64,000 bases of DNA. It comes from Arenibacter algicola (GTDB lineage: Bacteria; Bacteroidota; Bacteroidia; Flavobacteriales; Flavobacteriaceae). Location: assembly GCF_018860365.1 (NCBI RefSeq), contig NZ_JAHKPO010000022.1:1-64000 (forward strand). The letters run 5' to 3'. How positions within the stretch are numbered: position 1 is the first letter of the stretch; each line of letters starts with the position of its first letter. This document shows positions 10,199 through 18,281 of this stretch, in pieces. Both the position numbers and the translations under genes were made by a program. The notes below the pieces were generated by a model that was not told the DNA's origin, searched no databases, and saw only the letters and a program-made list of their open reading frames with translations.

Positions 10199-10861
10199 AT
10201 GCTACTAAAACTTAACAACATATTTAAATGGGTAAACTCGGGAGGACAACGTGTCTTCCTGTTAAAGGATATTAATCTTAGTGTGGAAGAAGGGGAATTT
10301 ATTTCTGTGATGGGGCCCTCCGGTTCTGGGAAATCCACCTTGCTCAATGTTATTGGGATGTTGGATAATTTTGATGAAGGGGAATACAGCTTTTTGGATG
10401 AGCCTGTTCATACCCTAAAAGAAAAACACCGTGCCAATTTGTACAAACAATATATAGGCTTTGTTTTTCAATCCTACCACTTGTTGGACGACCTTACCGT
10501 TCAGGAAAATCTGGAAATGCCATTACTTTATAAAAAAGTAGGCAGCTCTGAACGTAAATCCTTGGTGGCGGATACCTTGGACCGATTTAATATAGTTGGA
10601 AAGAAAGATTTGTTTCCGGCACAATTAAGTGGTGGACAACAACAATTGGTGGGGATTGCAAGGGCGTTGATCTCATCTCCAAAACTTATTTTGGCCGATG
10701 AACCTACAGGGAATTTAAACTCTAAACAAGGGGAGGAGATCATGGAACTTTTTAAGCAATTGAATAGTGAAGGTGTAACTATAATTCAGGTAACGCACTC
10801 AGAAAAAAATGCTACCTACGGTTCGCGAATCATAAATCTGTTGGACGGTAGAAAAATATAG
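10199..10861 (+). CDS. ABC transporter ATP-binding protein (LolD/MacB type)
   Basis: This 220-residue cytoplasmic ATPase belongs to the LolD/MacB/FtsE group. Visible parts are Walker A GPSGSGKST (39-47), Q-loop Gln91, signature LSGGQQQ (143-149), Walker B LILADEP (163-169) and the switch His200. Length is normal for a stand-alone subunit. The D-loop reads GNLNS, with Asn174 where relatives usually have Asp (GNLDS). That residue helps coordinate the dimer interface, so the change could tune activity. It is the only ATPase gene beside four permease genes and probably powers one or more of them, which would form a 2+2 complex in the inner membrane. Confidence 0.93.
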   Translation: MLLKLNNIFKWVNSGGQRVFLLKDINLSVEEGEFISVMGPSGSGKSTLLNVIGMLDNFDEGEYSFLDEPVHTLKEKHRANLYKQYIGFVFQSYHLLDDLTVQENLEMPLLYKKVGSSERKSLVADTLDRFNIVGKKDLFPAQLSGGQQQLVGIARALISSPKLILADEPTGNLNSKQGEEIMELFKQLNSEGVTIIQVTHSEKNATYGSRIINLLDGRKI

Positions 10862-11009
10862 AGGATAACATCCGAAATTTCATGAGAATTGACCAATGAA
10901 AATAATGGGGAGAATGGATTGACTTTTCCTTCCTTGGAACTAACAAATGGCTTTATAGGAACCAATTAATGTTTTGTTTACTTTTAGGCATTCCATTGGG
11001 GCGTATAAT

Positions 11010-12230
11010 ATGAAAAACTATTTGCAGTATTTTATTAGTTTTCTGTTTGTGCTGCTAATCTATGCTATTCATATGCTGCCGGTGTCGGACAGTATGCTGA
11101 ATGAAAACAATACCAAACTATCCCATGTTTTTTTGGCTTCCCAAATTAGATATCATCAGGAATTTGCACCCTTTGCTAGGCGCCCATTAACGTCTTTGTT
11201 GATCGAAGGTTCGTCCGGTATTTTTGGGGTAACCTTGGGAGAATCTTTTGTGCTTGTTAATCTATTATTATTGTTTGTCAGTGGGATATTGATATATATC
11301 ATCTCCCTAAAGCTTAATGCTACAAAAGGTCAGGCTATTTTTAACCAAGTGGCCTATTTTTTGACCTTTTCAATAATTTTTGCCTTTTTTCCTCCTGTAT
11401 TCAGTTATGATGAGCCGCTACAGTATTGTTTGATCTTGCTAAGTATATTGGCTTTGATCCGTGAAAAGTGGCTGTATTATGTCCCCTTATTTTTGTTGGC
11501 AATTATTGCAAGGGAAAGTACTTTATTTCTTTTGCCCGGATTGGTCATTATTTTTTCAGGTTTTAGTTTAAAGTCCAAGAATATGTGGAATTTCGGGATT
11601 AAAAGAAAATTGCTACTGCTTTTTGCTCCTATGCCCTTATATGTTATTTATTTAGGAATATTCTTGTGGGCTACCGGTATTTGGAAAGAAACGTCCGAAG
11701 TGGCTGCCAACAGGCTAAGCTGTTATTTTCAGAATTTTGGCACTTATGCCAGTTCTCTAGAATCAATAGTCTCCTTTTTCTTGGTTTTAGGTCCCGGCCT
11801 ATATTTTCTTTATATGAGCCATAAGTCCAAGATATTTTCTGCATTGGAAAAAAAGTACGTTCAGGCTTTTTTACTCGCCGTGGTAATTAATACACCTATT
11901 GTAATGGTTGCTACCTTGGCCAGGGAAGCCAGATTGTTTGCCTTGCCACTTATTTTTTTATGGCCTTTGGCCGGGCAATTGTTTGGAAAGGAATTAAGGC
12001 CTTTAATAAGACCCAACTTGTATTTGGATTGCTTTAGAGATTGGAGATATAGTATGTTATTACTGCTTTTGTCCTTAATAAGTTATGCGATTGCGTTTAG
12101 GTTGTATGTACCCAGTTTTCCATCCAAGGATAATTTTTTTAACGAGTATTTATTTGTAATGCTTTTGATTATGTCGGTGCACTTTGTACTCAGGGCCTTT
12201 TTACAGAAAAGTGCCGTTACTTCCCAATAG
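11010..12230 (+). CDS. Polytopic membrane protein, unknown function
   Basis: This roughly 406-residue protein is almost entirely hydrophobic, with about ten predicted membrane segments and no signal for export. An upstream in-frame TTG (10974) would add 12 residues. The ATG at 11010, followed directly by a lysine and a hydrophobic helix, looks like the better start. Short conserved-looking patches are SYDEPLQYC, IARESTLFLLPG and LAREARLFALPL, which lie at helix ends. The pattern of acidic and Arg residues near helix starts resembles GT-C glycosyltransferase-like membrane proteins, but this is only a resemblance. It follows the ABC locus on the same strand after a 148-bp gap and need not belong to it. 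Confidence 0.7.
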   Translation: MKNYLQYFISFLFVLLIYAIHMLPVSDSMLNENNTKLSHVFLASQIRYHQEFAPFARRPLTSLLIEGSSGIFGVTLGESFVLVNLLLLFVSGILIYIISLKLNATKGQAIFNQVAYFLTFSIIFAFFPPVFSYDEPLQYCLILLSILALIREKWLYYVPLFLLAIIARESTLFLLPGLVIIFSGFSLKSKNMWNFGIKRKLLLLFAPMPLYVIYLGIFLWATGIWKETSEVAANRLSCYFQNFGTYASSLESIVSFFLVLGPGLYFLYMSHKSKIFSALEKKYVQAFLLAVVINTPIVMVATLAREARLFALPLIFLWPLAGQLFGKELRPLIRPNLYLDCFRDWRYSMLLLLLSLISYAIAFRLYVPSFPSKDNFFNEYLFVMLLIMSVHFVLRAFLQKSAVTSQ

Positions 12231-12744
12231 TATTTTCTCAATACGACATTGTTTAACGCCACCCTCTAGAATTGTATTATTTGAACTCTTGAAACGAGGA
12301 TGCCATGGTTGAAAAAGTTTGTGCGGGTTTTGAAATTTGAAAGTGCGACTTATATTGTGTATGTTTGGAATGGAATCAATATACTTAATATCTGTATTGA
12401 TATTGTTGAATAAAACTATGTTTTCTGTTCATTATGAGAAGCAGATTATTTAATTCAAGAACCAAATATACACTTGGGCCAGAGCCCAAGGATGTAACCT
12501 TCTTGCGCTTTTTTGCCAAGGTTTATCCTTCCAATTTTTCCATACGAAAATCGAAAATTATCTTCCCGAATTTTTGAGCACCCGCGAGTGTGCTAACATA
12601 ATCCTATAGACCTTACTCATTTAAAAATAATAAATATTTGCCATGTGCTCTTGCATTTGGTATAGACTCGCATGTTAAGGTTTACTTTTTTAGGATTACC
12701 GTGTTAAATTTTAAAAATTAATAAATATTTAAAATATTATCATC
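12231..12744. other. Long spacer, mostly without recognisable genes
   Basis: A 514-bp AT-rich spacer. It holds one short frame (12434-12577, listed separately) and a weak hairpin at 12577-12594 (AGCAC / GTGCT). A TTTGG element near 12657 may be part of the promoter for the small basic protein that follows, but the matching downstream box is poor. Confidence 0.4.
12434..12577 (+). CDS. Possible 47-residue hypothetical protein
   Basis: An ATG-initiated frame of 47 codons ends in TGA. The product is basic and has no signal peptide or membrane helix. Its middle (GPEPKDVTFLRFFAKVY) loosely recalls short flavobacterial hypothetical proteins that carry a PxxxTI-x-LxFSK-type segment, which is why it is mentioned. 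There is no ribosome binding site worth naming, and the frame could be chance. Confidence 0.25.
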   Translation: MRSRLFNSRTKYTLGPEPKDVTFLRFFAKVYPSNFSIRKSKIIFPNF

Positions 12745-12852
12745 ATGGCTAGAGGTAAAACATTAAAAGCCCCAAAAGTAGATTTAAAGACAAAAAAGCA
12801 GGAGAAAATTAAGCAAAAATTGGAAGCCAAGCAGACTAGAAAGCGTAAATGA
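12745..12852 (+). CDS. 35-residue highly basic small protein
   Basis: The frame starts at ATG 12745 and ends at TGA 12850-12852. It begins MARGKTLKAPKVDLKTKK and ends KQTRKRK. About half of the 35 residues are Lys or Arg, and a central Lys/Glu/Gln-rich stretch could form one amphipathic helix. A leader of AT-rich DNA precedes it and a good terminator (12920-12960) follows it, so it looks like a self-contained monocistronic gene. No family is recognised with certainty. A nucleic-acid or ribosome-associated role is suggested by composition only. Confidence 0.6.
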   Translation: MARGKTLKAPKVDLKTKKQEKIKQKLEAKQTRKRK

Positions 12853-12919
12853 TGCCGGCTGGTTAATTTGAAAGTATCCTGTTAATTCAGTTTCATTTGG
12901 TTCATAAAGAAGATGAACA

Positions 12920-12960
12920 AACCCCCTTTGAGGACTACTTCATAGGGGGTTATTATTTTA
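12920..12960 (+). terminator. Rho-independent terminator of the small basic protein gene
   Basis: Stem AACCCCC (12920-12926) pairs with GGGGGTT (12945-12951), and pairing can extend inward with one mismatch. The stem is followed by a T-rich run (tattatttta). Its position 67 bases after the stop codon fits termination of the 12745 gene. Confidence 0.7.
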
Positions 12961-13027
12961 GGAAAAAAGAAATTAATTATCTGTTTAGCGCATTTGTTGT
13001 GCAATTATACTTAAACTATTCCCTAAC

Positions 13028-13639
13028 CTACTTATGTATTACAGGAGCTACTAAATTGGGGTCATGGGGTAATGTGGATTGTTCAAATTGCAGTTTGTGT
13101 TCATTTCCCATGTTTTCATAGGATGCCAATACTAAATCTAAATAACCTTTTTCTATGATACTTTTGTCCTTGTCATTAATGGCATCGTACTCATATGCTG
13201 GCAGTGCCTTGTAGGCATAGACTGTGCCGTTTTCAACATCGAATTCTTCAATACGATCTGTGACATCAATTCTGGTATATCCCAGTTCAAATTGATCAAA
13301 CAAGGCCAATTCCTCTTGGGTTAAGAAATACAGGATACAGTTTAATCGTATGTCCTTATTTTCTATAATATTTAAAAATATAGACTTTTCGTAAGGTATG
13401 GTGCTATTGTTTTTAAGACAAAAGGACTCATATTTTATATATTCTGCAGGGAAATTTGGATCGTTGTTGGGGGCTACAAAGTTCCAAGCGCGCTGCATAC
13501 CCCTAAGATGTATCCAATAGATAGGATCCTGATATTTTCTTCCTAGGATTTCCTCAAGACTCTCCAAAGAGGATAACATACCGTAGCCGATCATTCCAAC
13601 TTTGCCTTCTTGGATTTTTATAGCGGATTTTCCATTCAT
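13028..13639 (-). CDS. Gamma-glutamylcyclotransferase-like (GGCT fold) protein
   Basis: A 203-residue soluble protein without signal peptide. The N-terminal IGYGMLSS (17-24) matches the YGxL substrate-loop signature of GGCT/AIG2-like proteins. The later segment with LFDQFELGYTRIDV fits the conserved end of that fold, where a Glu often acts as catalytic base. The region between is longer than in the smallest family members. Family members act on gamma-glutamyl amines or release 5-oxoproline; which substrate applies here is unknown. The gene stands alone, convergent with the small basic gene on its left. Confidence 0.55.
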   Translation of the reverse strand: MNGKSAIKIQEGKVGMIGYGMLSSLESLEEILGRKYQDPIYWIHLRGMQRAWNFVAPNNDPNFPAEYIKYESFCLKNNSTIPYEKSIFLNIIENKDIRLNCILYFLTQEELALFDQFELGYTRIDVTDRIEEFDVENGTVYAYKALPAYEYDAINDKDKSIIEKGYLDLVLASYENMGNEHKLQFEQSTLPHDPNLVAPVIHK

Positions 13640-13796
13640 TTAATTACATCCTAAAAAAGTGATAGTAAAGAAAGTCAAAATTTATTAAGAGTAAAGACCA
13701 TTTCTAGGAATCTTAACTAAGATTTTTATGCCAGATACCATCATGGCGACTTACCCCAAATTTAGCTTAATTCATTAAATAATTGATTTATACTTT

Positions 13797-14252
13797 TTAA
13801 AATATTTCATCCAAAGCCTTGGTCCTATAATCGAATATTTCGTTGAGCTTTGCTTTAATAATTAGTTTATTGGCTATACTCCCCAAGAAGCCCAGTGGAG
13901 GTTGGTAACTAACAATATCTGTCATTAAAGTTCCATTGGGTATGGAATCTATAATATGTTGATGATGCCATATCTTGTATGGTCCAACCCTTTGTTCGTC
14001 CACAAAATAGCTATTTTCCTTTAAGTGCGTAATTTCTGTGACCCATGTGGTTTTAATTCCGAACAAAGGTGAAACCTTGTAGCTTATAATCATTCCTGCA
14101 TACATTTTGGAAGGAACGTCTGTTGTAGTGATATCAAAGCCCATATAATCCGGTGTAATTTTTTTTAGATTGGCGGGGTCAGAAATAAATTTCCATACCT
14201 TCTCAATGGGGGCATTGATTTCTTGCGTTTTTTTAAATTGATAAAATCCCAT
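13797..14252 (-). CDS. SRPBCC-family ligand-binding protein
   Basis: A 151-residue protein with the START/Bet v1-like layout: an N-terminal beta strand leading into INAPIEKVWKFISDPANL (14-31), central strands with VTEI and GPYKIWHHQH, and a C-terminal long helix (LIIKAKLNEIFDYRT). The IxAPxExVWxFxxDPxNL start is the usual marker of this family. These proteins bind hydrophobic ligands in a closed pocket; no catalytic residues are evident. It is separated from the upstream cupin gene by a terminator, so it is likely transcribed alone. Confidence 0.75.
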   Translation of the reverse strand: MGFYQFKKTQEINAPIEKVWKFISDPANLKKITPDYMGFDITTTDVPSKMYAGMIISYKVSPLFGIKTTWVTEITHLKENSYFVDEQRVGPYKIWHHQHIIDSIPNGTLMTDIVSYQPPLGFLGSIANKLIIKAKLNEIFDYRTKALDEIF

Positions 14253-14432
14253 AGAATGTTTTTTGTAAAACTGGTTGTGTTGTTAGAAAACCACTTTGAC
14301 TTTTATAGCCATTCTCATAAAGATTTGACTTATCAGTTTAAGAAGTATAGGTGATTTAATTGTATTAAAGATAAGGCCATCTTAATTCATTTCCCAATAA
14401 TGGTCTTAGATATAGGATTTGAAAATATAGCA

Positions 14433-14464
14433 CAAAAAAGCCTTCCCATTTTTTAGGGAAGGCT
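14433..14464 (-). terminator. Terminator downstream of the cupin gene
   Basis: On the minus strand, AGCCTTCCC pairs with GGGAAGGCT (14439-14447 and 14456-14464) around an A/T-rich loop. A run of six T follows (plus-strand A-run 14434-14439). It lies 29 bases after the cupin stop codon. Confidence 0.8.
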
Positions 14465-14492
14465 AATCACGATAAAATGGTATTTATGTAAT

Positions 14493-15035
14493 TTACACGA
14501 AGGTAATACCTTGCTTTGCACATATTTGTGCTACTTTTTCAAAATCGGGAGGACCTTCTGGGAGTTCGGCCAGTTCTTGAAACATAAATTCTATGCCGGC
14601 AGGGAAGGCAGAAGTAATCATTTTGGCCATTTCCGTACCAACTACCTTCCAGGAATGTGGAATGTTTTTGGGTGCAAATGCCACATCGCCCTCATTTAAG
14701 ACCGTAGTTTCCCCATCGACCATTATTTCGACCTGTCCTTTAATTACCCTAAATATTTCATCTTCCTTGGTATGGATGTGTGGAGGTATGCCTACTCCCG
14801 GTCCCACGTTATCTACCCATTCCACTATTTGGTTTCCTGTTTCGCTGCCCACTAGCTTATGAGTCTGTATATCACCGATTACATTTAAAACATTTCCTTC
14901 CTCGTCCTTGATAATTTTGGGTTCTGTTTTTATGGAATAGTCGCCTGCGGAGGACGACTGACATTGTACCATACCGGGCATCATCATCATGCCCAACCCT
15001 ATTCCGGATGCTTTTAAAAATTTTTTCCTGTCCAT
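14493..15035 (-). CDS. Exported cupin-domain lipoprotein-like protein
   Basis: This 180-residue protein begins MDRKKFLKASGIGLGMMMM, a Tat-like start with RK in place of twin Arg, followed by a hydrophobic stretch and VQCQSS. The Cys at 25 could be lipidated. The remainder is one cupin barrel: PPHIHTKEDEIFRVIKG supplies the His, His and Glu metal ligands of motif 1, and PKNIPHSWKV supplies the last His of motif 2. Such single-domain cupins include dioxygenases and sensors; the reaction is not predictable. The divergence of its neighbours and its own terminator suggest single-gene transcription. The AraC regulator gene lies just upstream on the same strand. Confidence 0.75.
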   Translation of the reverse strand: MDRKKFLKASGIGLGMMMMPGMVQCQSSSAGDYSIKTEPKIIKDEEGNVLNVIGDIQTHKLVGSETGNQIVEWVDNVGPGVGIPPHIHTKEDEIFRVIKGQVEIMVDGETTVLNEGDVAFAPKNIPHSWKVVGTEMAKMITSAFPAGIEFMFQELAELPEGPPDFEKVAQICAKQGITFV

Positions 15036-15122
15036 AATATTGTTTTTAGAATCAGCAAATTAGGCCAATACCTAAAGCAAGGGAATGTGAAAAACAGGGT
15101 ATATCCTTAGATTTTGCCGCTT

Positions 15123-15926
15123 TTAGCTTTCTCTAAGCATGGATGGGGTAATTCCAGTATGTTTTTTAAAAAAATAGCTGAAATAATCTGGAGAGGAGAA
15201 GCCGAGTTCGAAGCAGATTTCTTTGATGGTTTTATCCGTAAATTTCAACTGGTGACGAGAGTTCATTATTCTTTTTTCGGTTATAATGGCCTTTGCGTTA
15301 ACACCAATGGTTTCCTTTATGCATTCATTTAAATAGTTGTCAGATACATTGAGCATCTCTGCATAGTCGCTCACCTTATGGTTCACGGAAAAGCGTTTGT
15401 CTACCAGTTTTTTAAATTTATAAACGAGTGCCTTTTTTGCGTTGTTTTCCGATATGACCGATTTAATATTGCATTGCCCGTCACAATAGACAAAAATGGT
15501 GTTTAATAAGGAAATTATGGCATCGTCCTTATGGTTAAGTTCTGATCCTATCAGCTCATCCAGCATTTCCAAAATAGACTGAATCCTTTTTTCTATGCCA
15601 GGGGAGAGATTTATTTTAGGAATTGCATCTGTGGTAAAAAGCCTTACTTCGTTAATGTGAAGTTTGCTCAACAAAGGATTATCCAATATTTCTTGTGACA
15701 AATACAAAATATAGCCAGAGGACGAGCCCGTATTTTCCTTTCTTAGTTTCCAATCGATACTAGGGTGAAGAAAGAAAAGTGAATTGGATACATTTCTGTA
15801 CGGGACCTTGTCTATTTCAAGCCATTTTACTCCGTTTTTAATCCAGAAAAGCGCATAATACCCCTCGTTTTTTTTTGAGGTGGTTTTGTTTACTACTCGC
15901 GATATTTTTATGGCTTCTGGATCCAT
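15123..15926 (-). CDS. AraC-family transcriptional regulator
   Basis: About 267 residues from the ATG at 15926; an in-frame TTG six bases upstream is possible. The N-terminal half looks like a cupin-type sensing domain. The C-terminal third is a double helix-turn-helix: SDYAEMLNVSDNYLNECI forms the first recognition unit, and TIKEICFELGFSSPDYFSYF then FKKHTGITP forms the conserved second unit. This is the standard AraC/XylS DNA-binding arrangement. Likely targets are neighbours such as the cupin gene downstream, but no operator was identified. Confidence 0.88.
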   Translation of the reverse strand: MDPEAIKISRVVNKTTSKKNEGYYALFWIKNGVKWLEIDKVPYRNVSNSLFFLHPSIDWKLRKENTGSSSGYILYLSQEILDNPLLSKLHINEVRLFTTDAIPKINLSPGIEKRIQSILEMLDELIGSELNHKDDAIISLLNTIFVYCDGQCNIKSVISENNAKKALVYKFKKLVDKRFSVNHKVSDYAEMLNVSDNYLNECIKETIGVNAKAIITEKRIMNSRHQLKFTDKTIKEICFELGFSSPDYFSYFFKKHTGITPSMLRES

Positions 15927-16103
15927 AGTCAAAGGTGCAGCCTACTATTATTTGGTGCCCATGAGGCTGCTACAAATTTTCGGAAGAAATATCCGATATA
16001 TAAATATGCAAAAACTTTGGGGGAATAGCAAGGTTGGTATGAGATAAATGCTAAGAATCCTCCGTTTATGACAGGGTGATGGTAATATGGCGTTGATGGA
16101 TTA

Positions 16104-16451
16104 CTACTGATCGGACCAAACGGCAAGTTCGTTCCCTGAAGGGTCCTTAAAATGAAACCTGTGCCCTCCGGGGAAAGAGAAAATATCTTTTGAGATTTTC
16201 CCGCCCGCTTCGATAATTTTGTTTTTTATGAACTTAAGATTGGTATGAAACAAAACAACGAGTGCACCATTTACAATTTCATTATCAGTCTTTTCAAATC
16301 CACCTTCAAGTCCACTTTCTGAAAATGCGATATAGGTGGGACCATAATCTGTAAAGTTCCAATCAAAGGAGGATTCATAGAACCTCTTTGTTTCTTTCAA
16401 GTCTTTTGCCTTGAACTCTACATAGTTGATGTGGCTGTCTTTTGCTATCAT
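16104..16451 (-). CDS. VOC-superfamily protein (glyoxalase/bleomycin-resistance fold)
   Basis: A 115-residue protein of the usual size for a single VOC pair of beta-alpha-beta3 modules. INYVEFKAKDLKETKRFYE (8-26) matches the N-terminal module and HFKDPSGNELAVW near the end matches the C-terminal one, including the Glu of GNELAVW that often binds metal. Its counterpart in the first module is Glu12. The reaction is unknown. It lies between the AraC gene and the decarboxylase gene on the same strand, and may be co-transcribed with the latter. Confidence 0.82.
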   Translation of the reverse strand: MIAKDSHINYVEFKAKDLKETKRFYESSFDWNFTDYGPTYIAFSESGLEGGFEKTDNEIVNGALVVLFHTNLKFIKNKIIEAGGKISKDIFSFPGGHRFHFKDPSGNELAVWSDQ

Positions 16452-16557
16452 TTGGGTAGGTTTTTTGATTACAAATTGAATGAGAGTTTAATCTTGTTCG
16501 TTATTATTCGGTTCCTATGTGAGAAGGGGCCCATACTCATTAAAACTCAATTTTAAC

Positions 16558-18048
16558 TTATTTTGATCTTAATTTTTGATGCATTTGCTTTCCTTCCCTC
16601 ACTATTATTTCAATGATTTCCTCAATATCTTTTTTTGAGGTCCTAAAATTTACAATACACCCACGTAAACAATATTTATGATTTACAATGGCGTTGGAGA
16701 GAAATACCTGGCCACCTAGTTGTAGGTTATCCAACAGAGCCTCATTTAGGGTGTTTAAATATTTTTCATTCCCCTCGGATTTATCTCCATAGCCAAAAGG
16801 TACATACCTTAAGGTGGTAATGCTTAAACTCTGGGTTACAGCTTCCAATTCCTCATGATTGTTTGCCAATTGGAAAAATAATTGGGATAACCCAATATCC
16901 TCACGGATCATTTTTAAATAACCATTTCTACCTACCTGTCTTAAGGCCATCCAAACTTTTAATGCTCTAAATCCACGTGAATTCTGAAGGCCATATTCAT
17001 AAAAATTTAAAGCCGGACCATGGTCATTTTTACTAAAATTGTAATATTCGGGATGCGAACTATAAGTGTCAGTGAGATGTTTGGGATTTTTTACCAAAGT
17101 GCACCCTGCTTCCAACGGGCTATAAAGCCATTTGTGCGGATCTAGTGCTAAGGAATCTGCCTCTTTAATGCCTTGGAACACCTGGTTTAATTCTGGAACA
17201 ATAGCGGCAGGTATGCCATAGGCCCCATCTATATGGAACCATAAATCATAGGTCTTGCATATAGATGCAATGCCATTTAGGTTATCTACAACCCCCGTAC
17301 TTACATCCCCGGCCGTTCCAACGACCATAAAAGGTTGATGACCATCTTTCAGATCCTTTTTTATGGCTTGTTCCAAGAGATCGTTATCCATTTTATTGGT
17401 GGTGTCCGTTGGGATCCATCTGGTAGATTTAGACCCGTGGCCAAAAAGAATAGCCGCCTTTTCCACCCAGGTATGCGTTGTTTTTGAACAATAGATCATT
17501 AACTTTTTTGAAGCGCTGCCAAGACCATCTTCCTTGATGTTTTTAGGGGCCTTGGCAGTTCGTGCTGCTAAAAATGCAGTAAAATTGGCCATGTTGCCTC
17601 CACTTACCAATATTCCACCATAGTCTGGCGAGACCCCAATGAATTCGGCCAGCCATTGTACTGTTTGCTTTTCAATTTCTGTAGCCATGGGGCTCAAAAT
17701 GTGCGCACCCACATTGGGGTTCACCGCAGCCGCCAATAAATCGGCAAGCATGCCGATAGGTGCAGGGGAGGAGGTAATATAGCCCATAAATTTTGGATGA
17801 CCGTTGAGCAGGGAATGGTTCATCAATAATTCGGTTGCATTGGAAATGATATCTTCTACGGGACTACCATTGTCCGGGAAGGGAGAAATGCCCAGAATTT
17901 TTTGTAGTGCTTGGGGTCCCTCTCCCGGGGTAACAGGTTTTTCATCTATTGTATCCAGGAATCCGGCTATTCTGTCAATTAGCTGATAACCAATACTTTT
18001 AAACTCTTCTTTGGTTATTTCCATTGATGCATTGCGATTATCATCCAT
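16558..18048 (-). CDS. Group II PLP-dependent decarboxylase (aromatic-L-amino-acid decarboxylase family)
   Basis: A 496-residue cytoplasmic enzyme, normal for the family. The PLP Schiff-base lysine is Lys306 in LDPHKWLY. Asp274 in FHIDGAYG would contact the pyridine nitrogen and His192 in THTWVEKAA would stack on the ring. The N-terminal part carries HPKFMGYITSSPAPIGMLAD, a usual segment of aromatic amino acid and related decarboxylases. Substrates in this family include Trp, Tyr, Phe, DOPA, Glu and diaminobutyrate; the sequence alone does not choose. No transporter or amine oxidase gene is adjacent. Confidence 0.88.
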   Translation of the reverse strand: MDDNRNASMEITKEEFKSIGYQLIDRIAGFLDTIDEKPVTPGEGPQALQKILGISPFPDNGSPVEDIISNATELLMNHSLLNGHPKFMGYITSSPAPIGMLADLLAAAVNPNVGAHILSPMATEIEKQTVQWLAEFIGVSPDYGGILVSGGNMANFTAFLAARTAKAPKNIKEDGLGSASKKLMIYCSKTTHTWVEKAAILFGHGSKSTRWIPTDTTNKMDNDLLEQAIKKDLKDGHQPFMVVGTAGDVSTGVVDNLNGIASICKTYDLWFHIDGAYGIPAAIVPELNQVFQGIKEADSLALDPHKWLYSPLEAGCTLVKNPKHLTDTYSSHPEYYNFSKNDHGPALNFYEYGLQNSRGFRALKVWMALRQVGRNGYLKMIREDIGLSQLFFQLANNHEELEAVTQSLSITTLRYVPFGYGDKSEGNEKYLNTLNEALLDNLQLGGQVFLSNAIVNHKYCLRGCIVNFRTSKKDIEEIIEIIVREGKQMHQKLRSK

Positions 18049-18281
18049 ATCGTTGAAGAAATAAATTATTTGTCTACTTATTTTACGCTACCAATCATAG
18101 GGCAACTATTATTAACCAATTTAGATCACCCTGGTTGAAGGCATAGTATAGCAATTTGTCCGTGCCATTTTGTTATAAGCGGTGAAATTAATTTTTTGGT
18201 TCCATCTGTTATATTCTATGGTAGGGAAGGGAGTAAGAGGGATAATTTTGGCTTCATTCTTATTTCGGCAATTATCACTCC

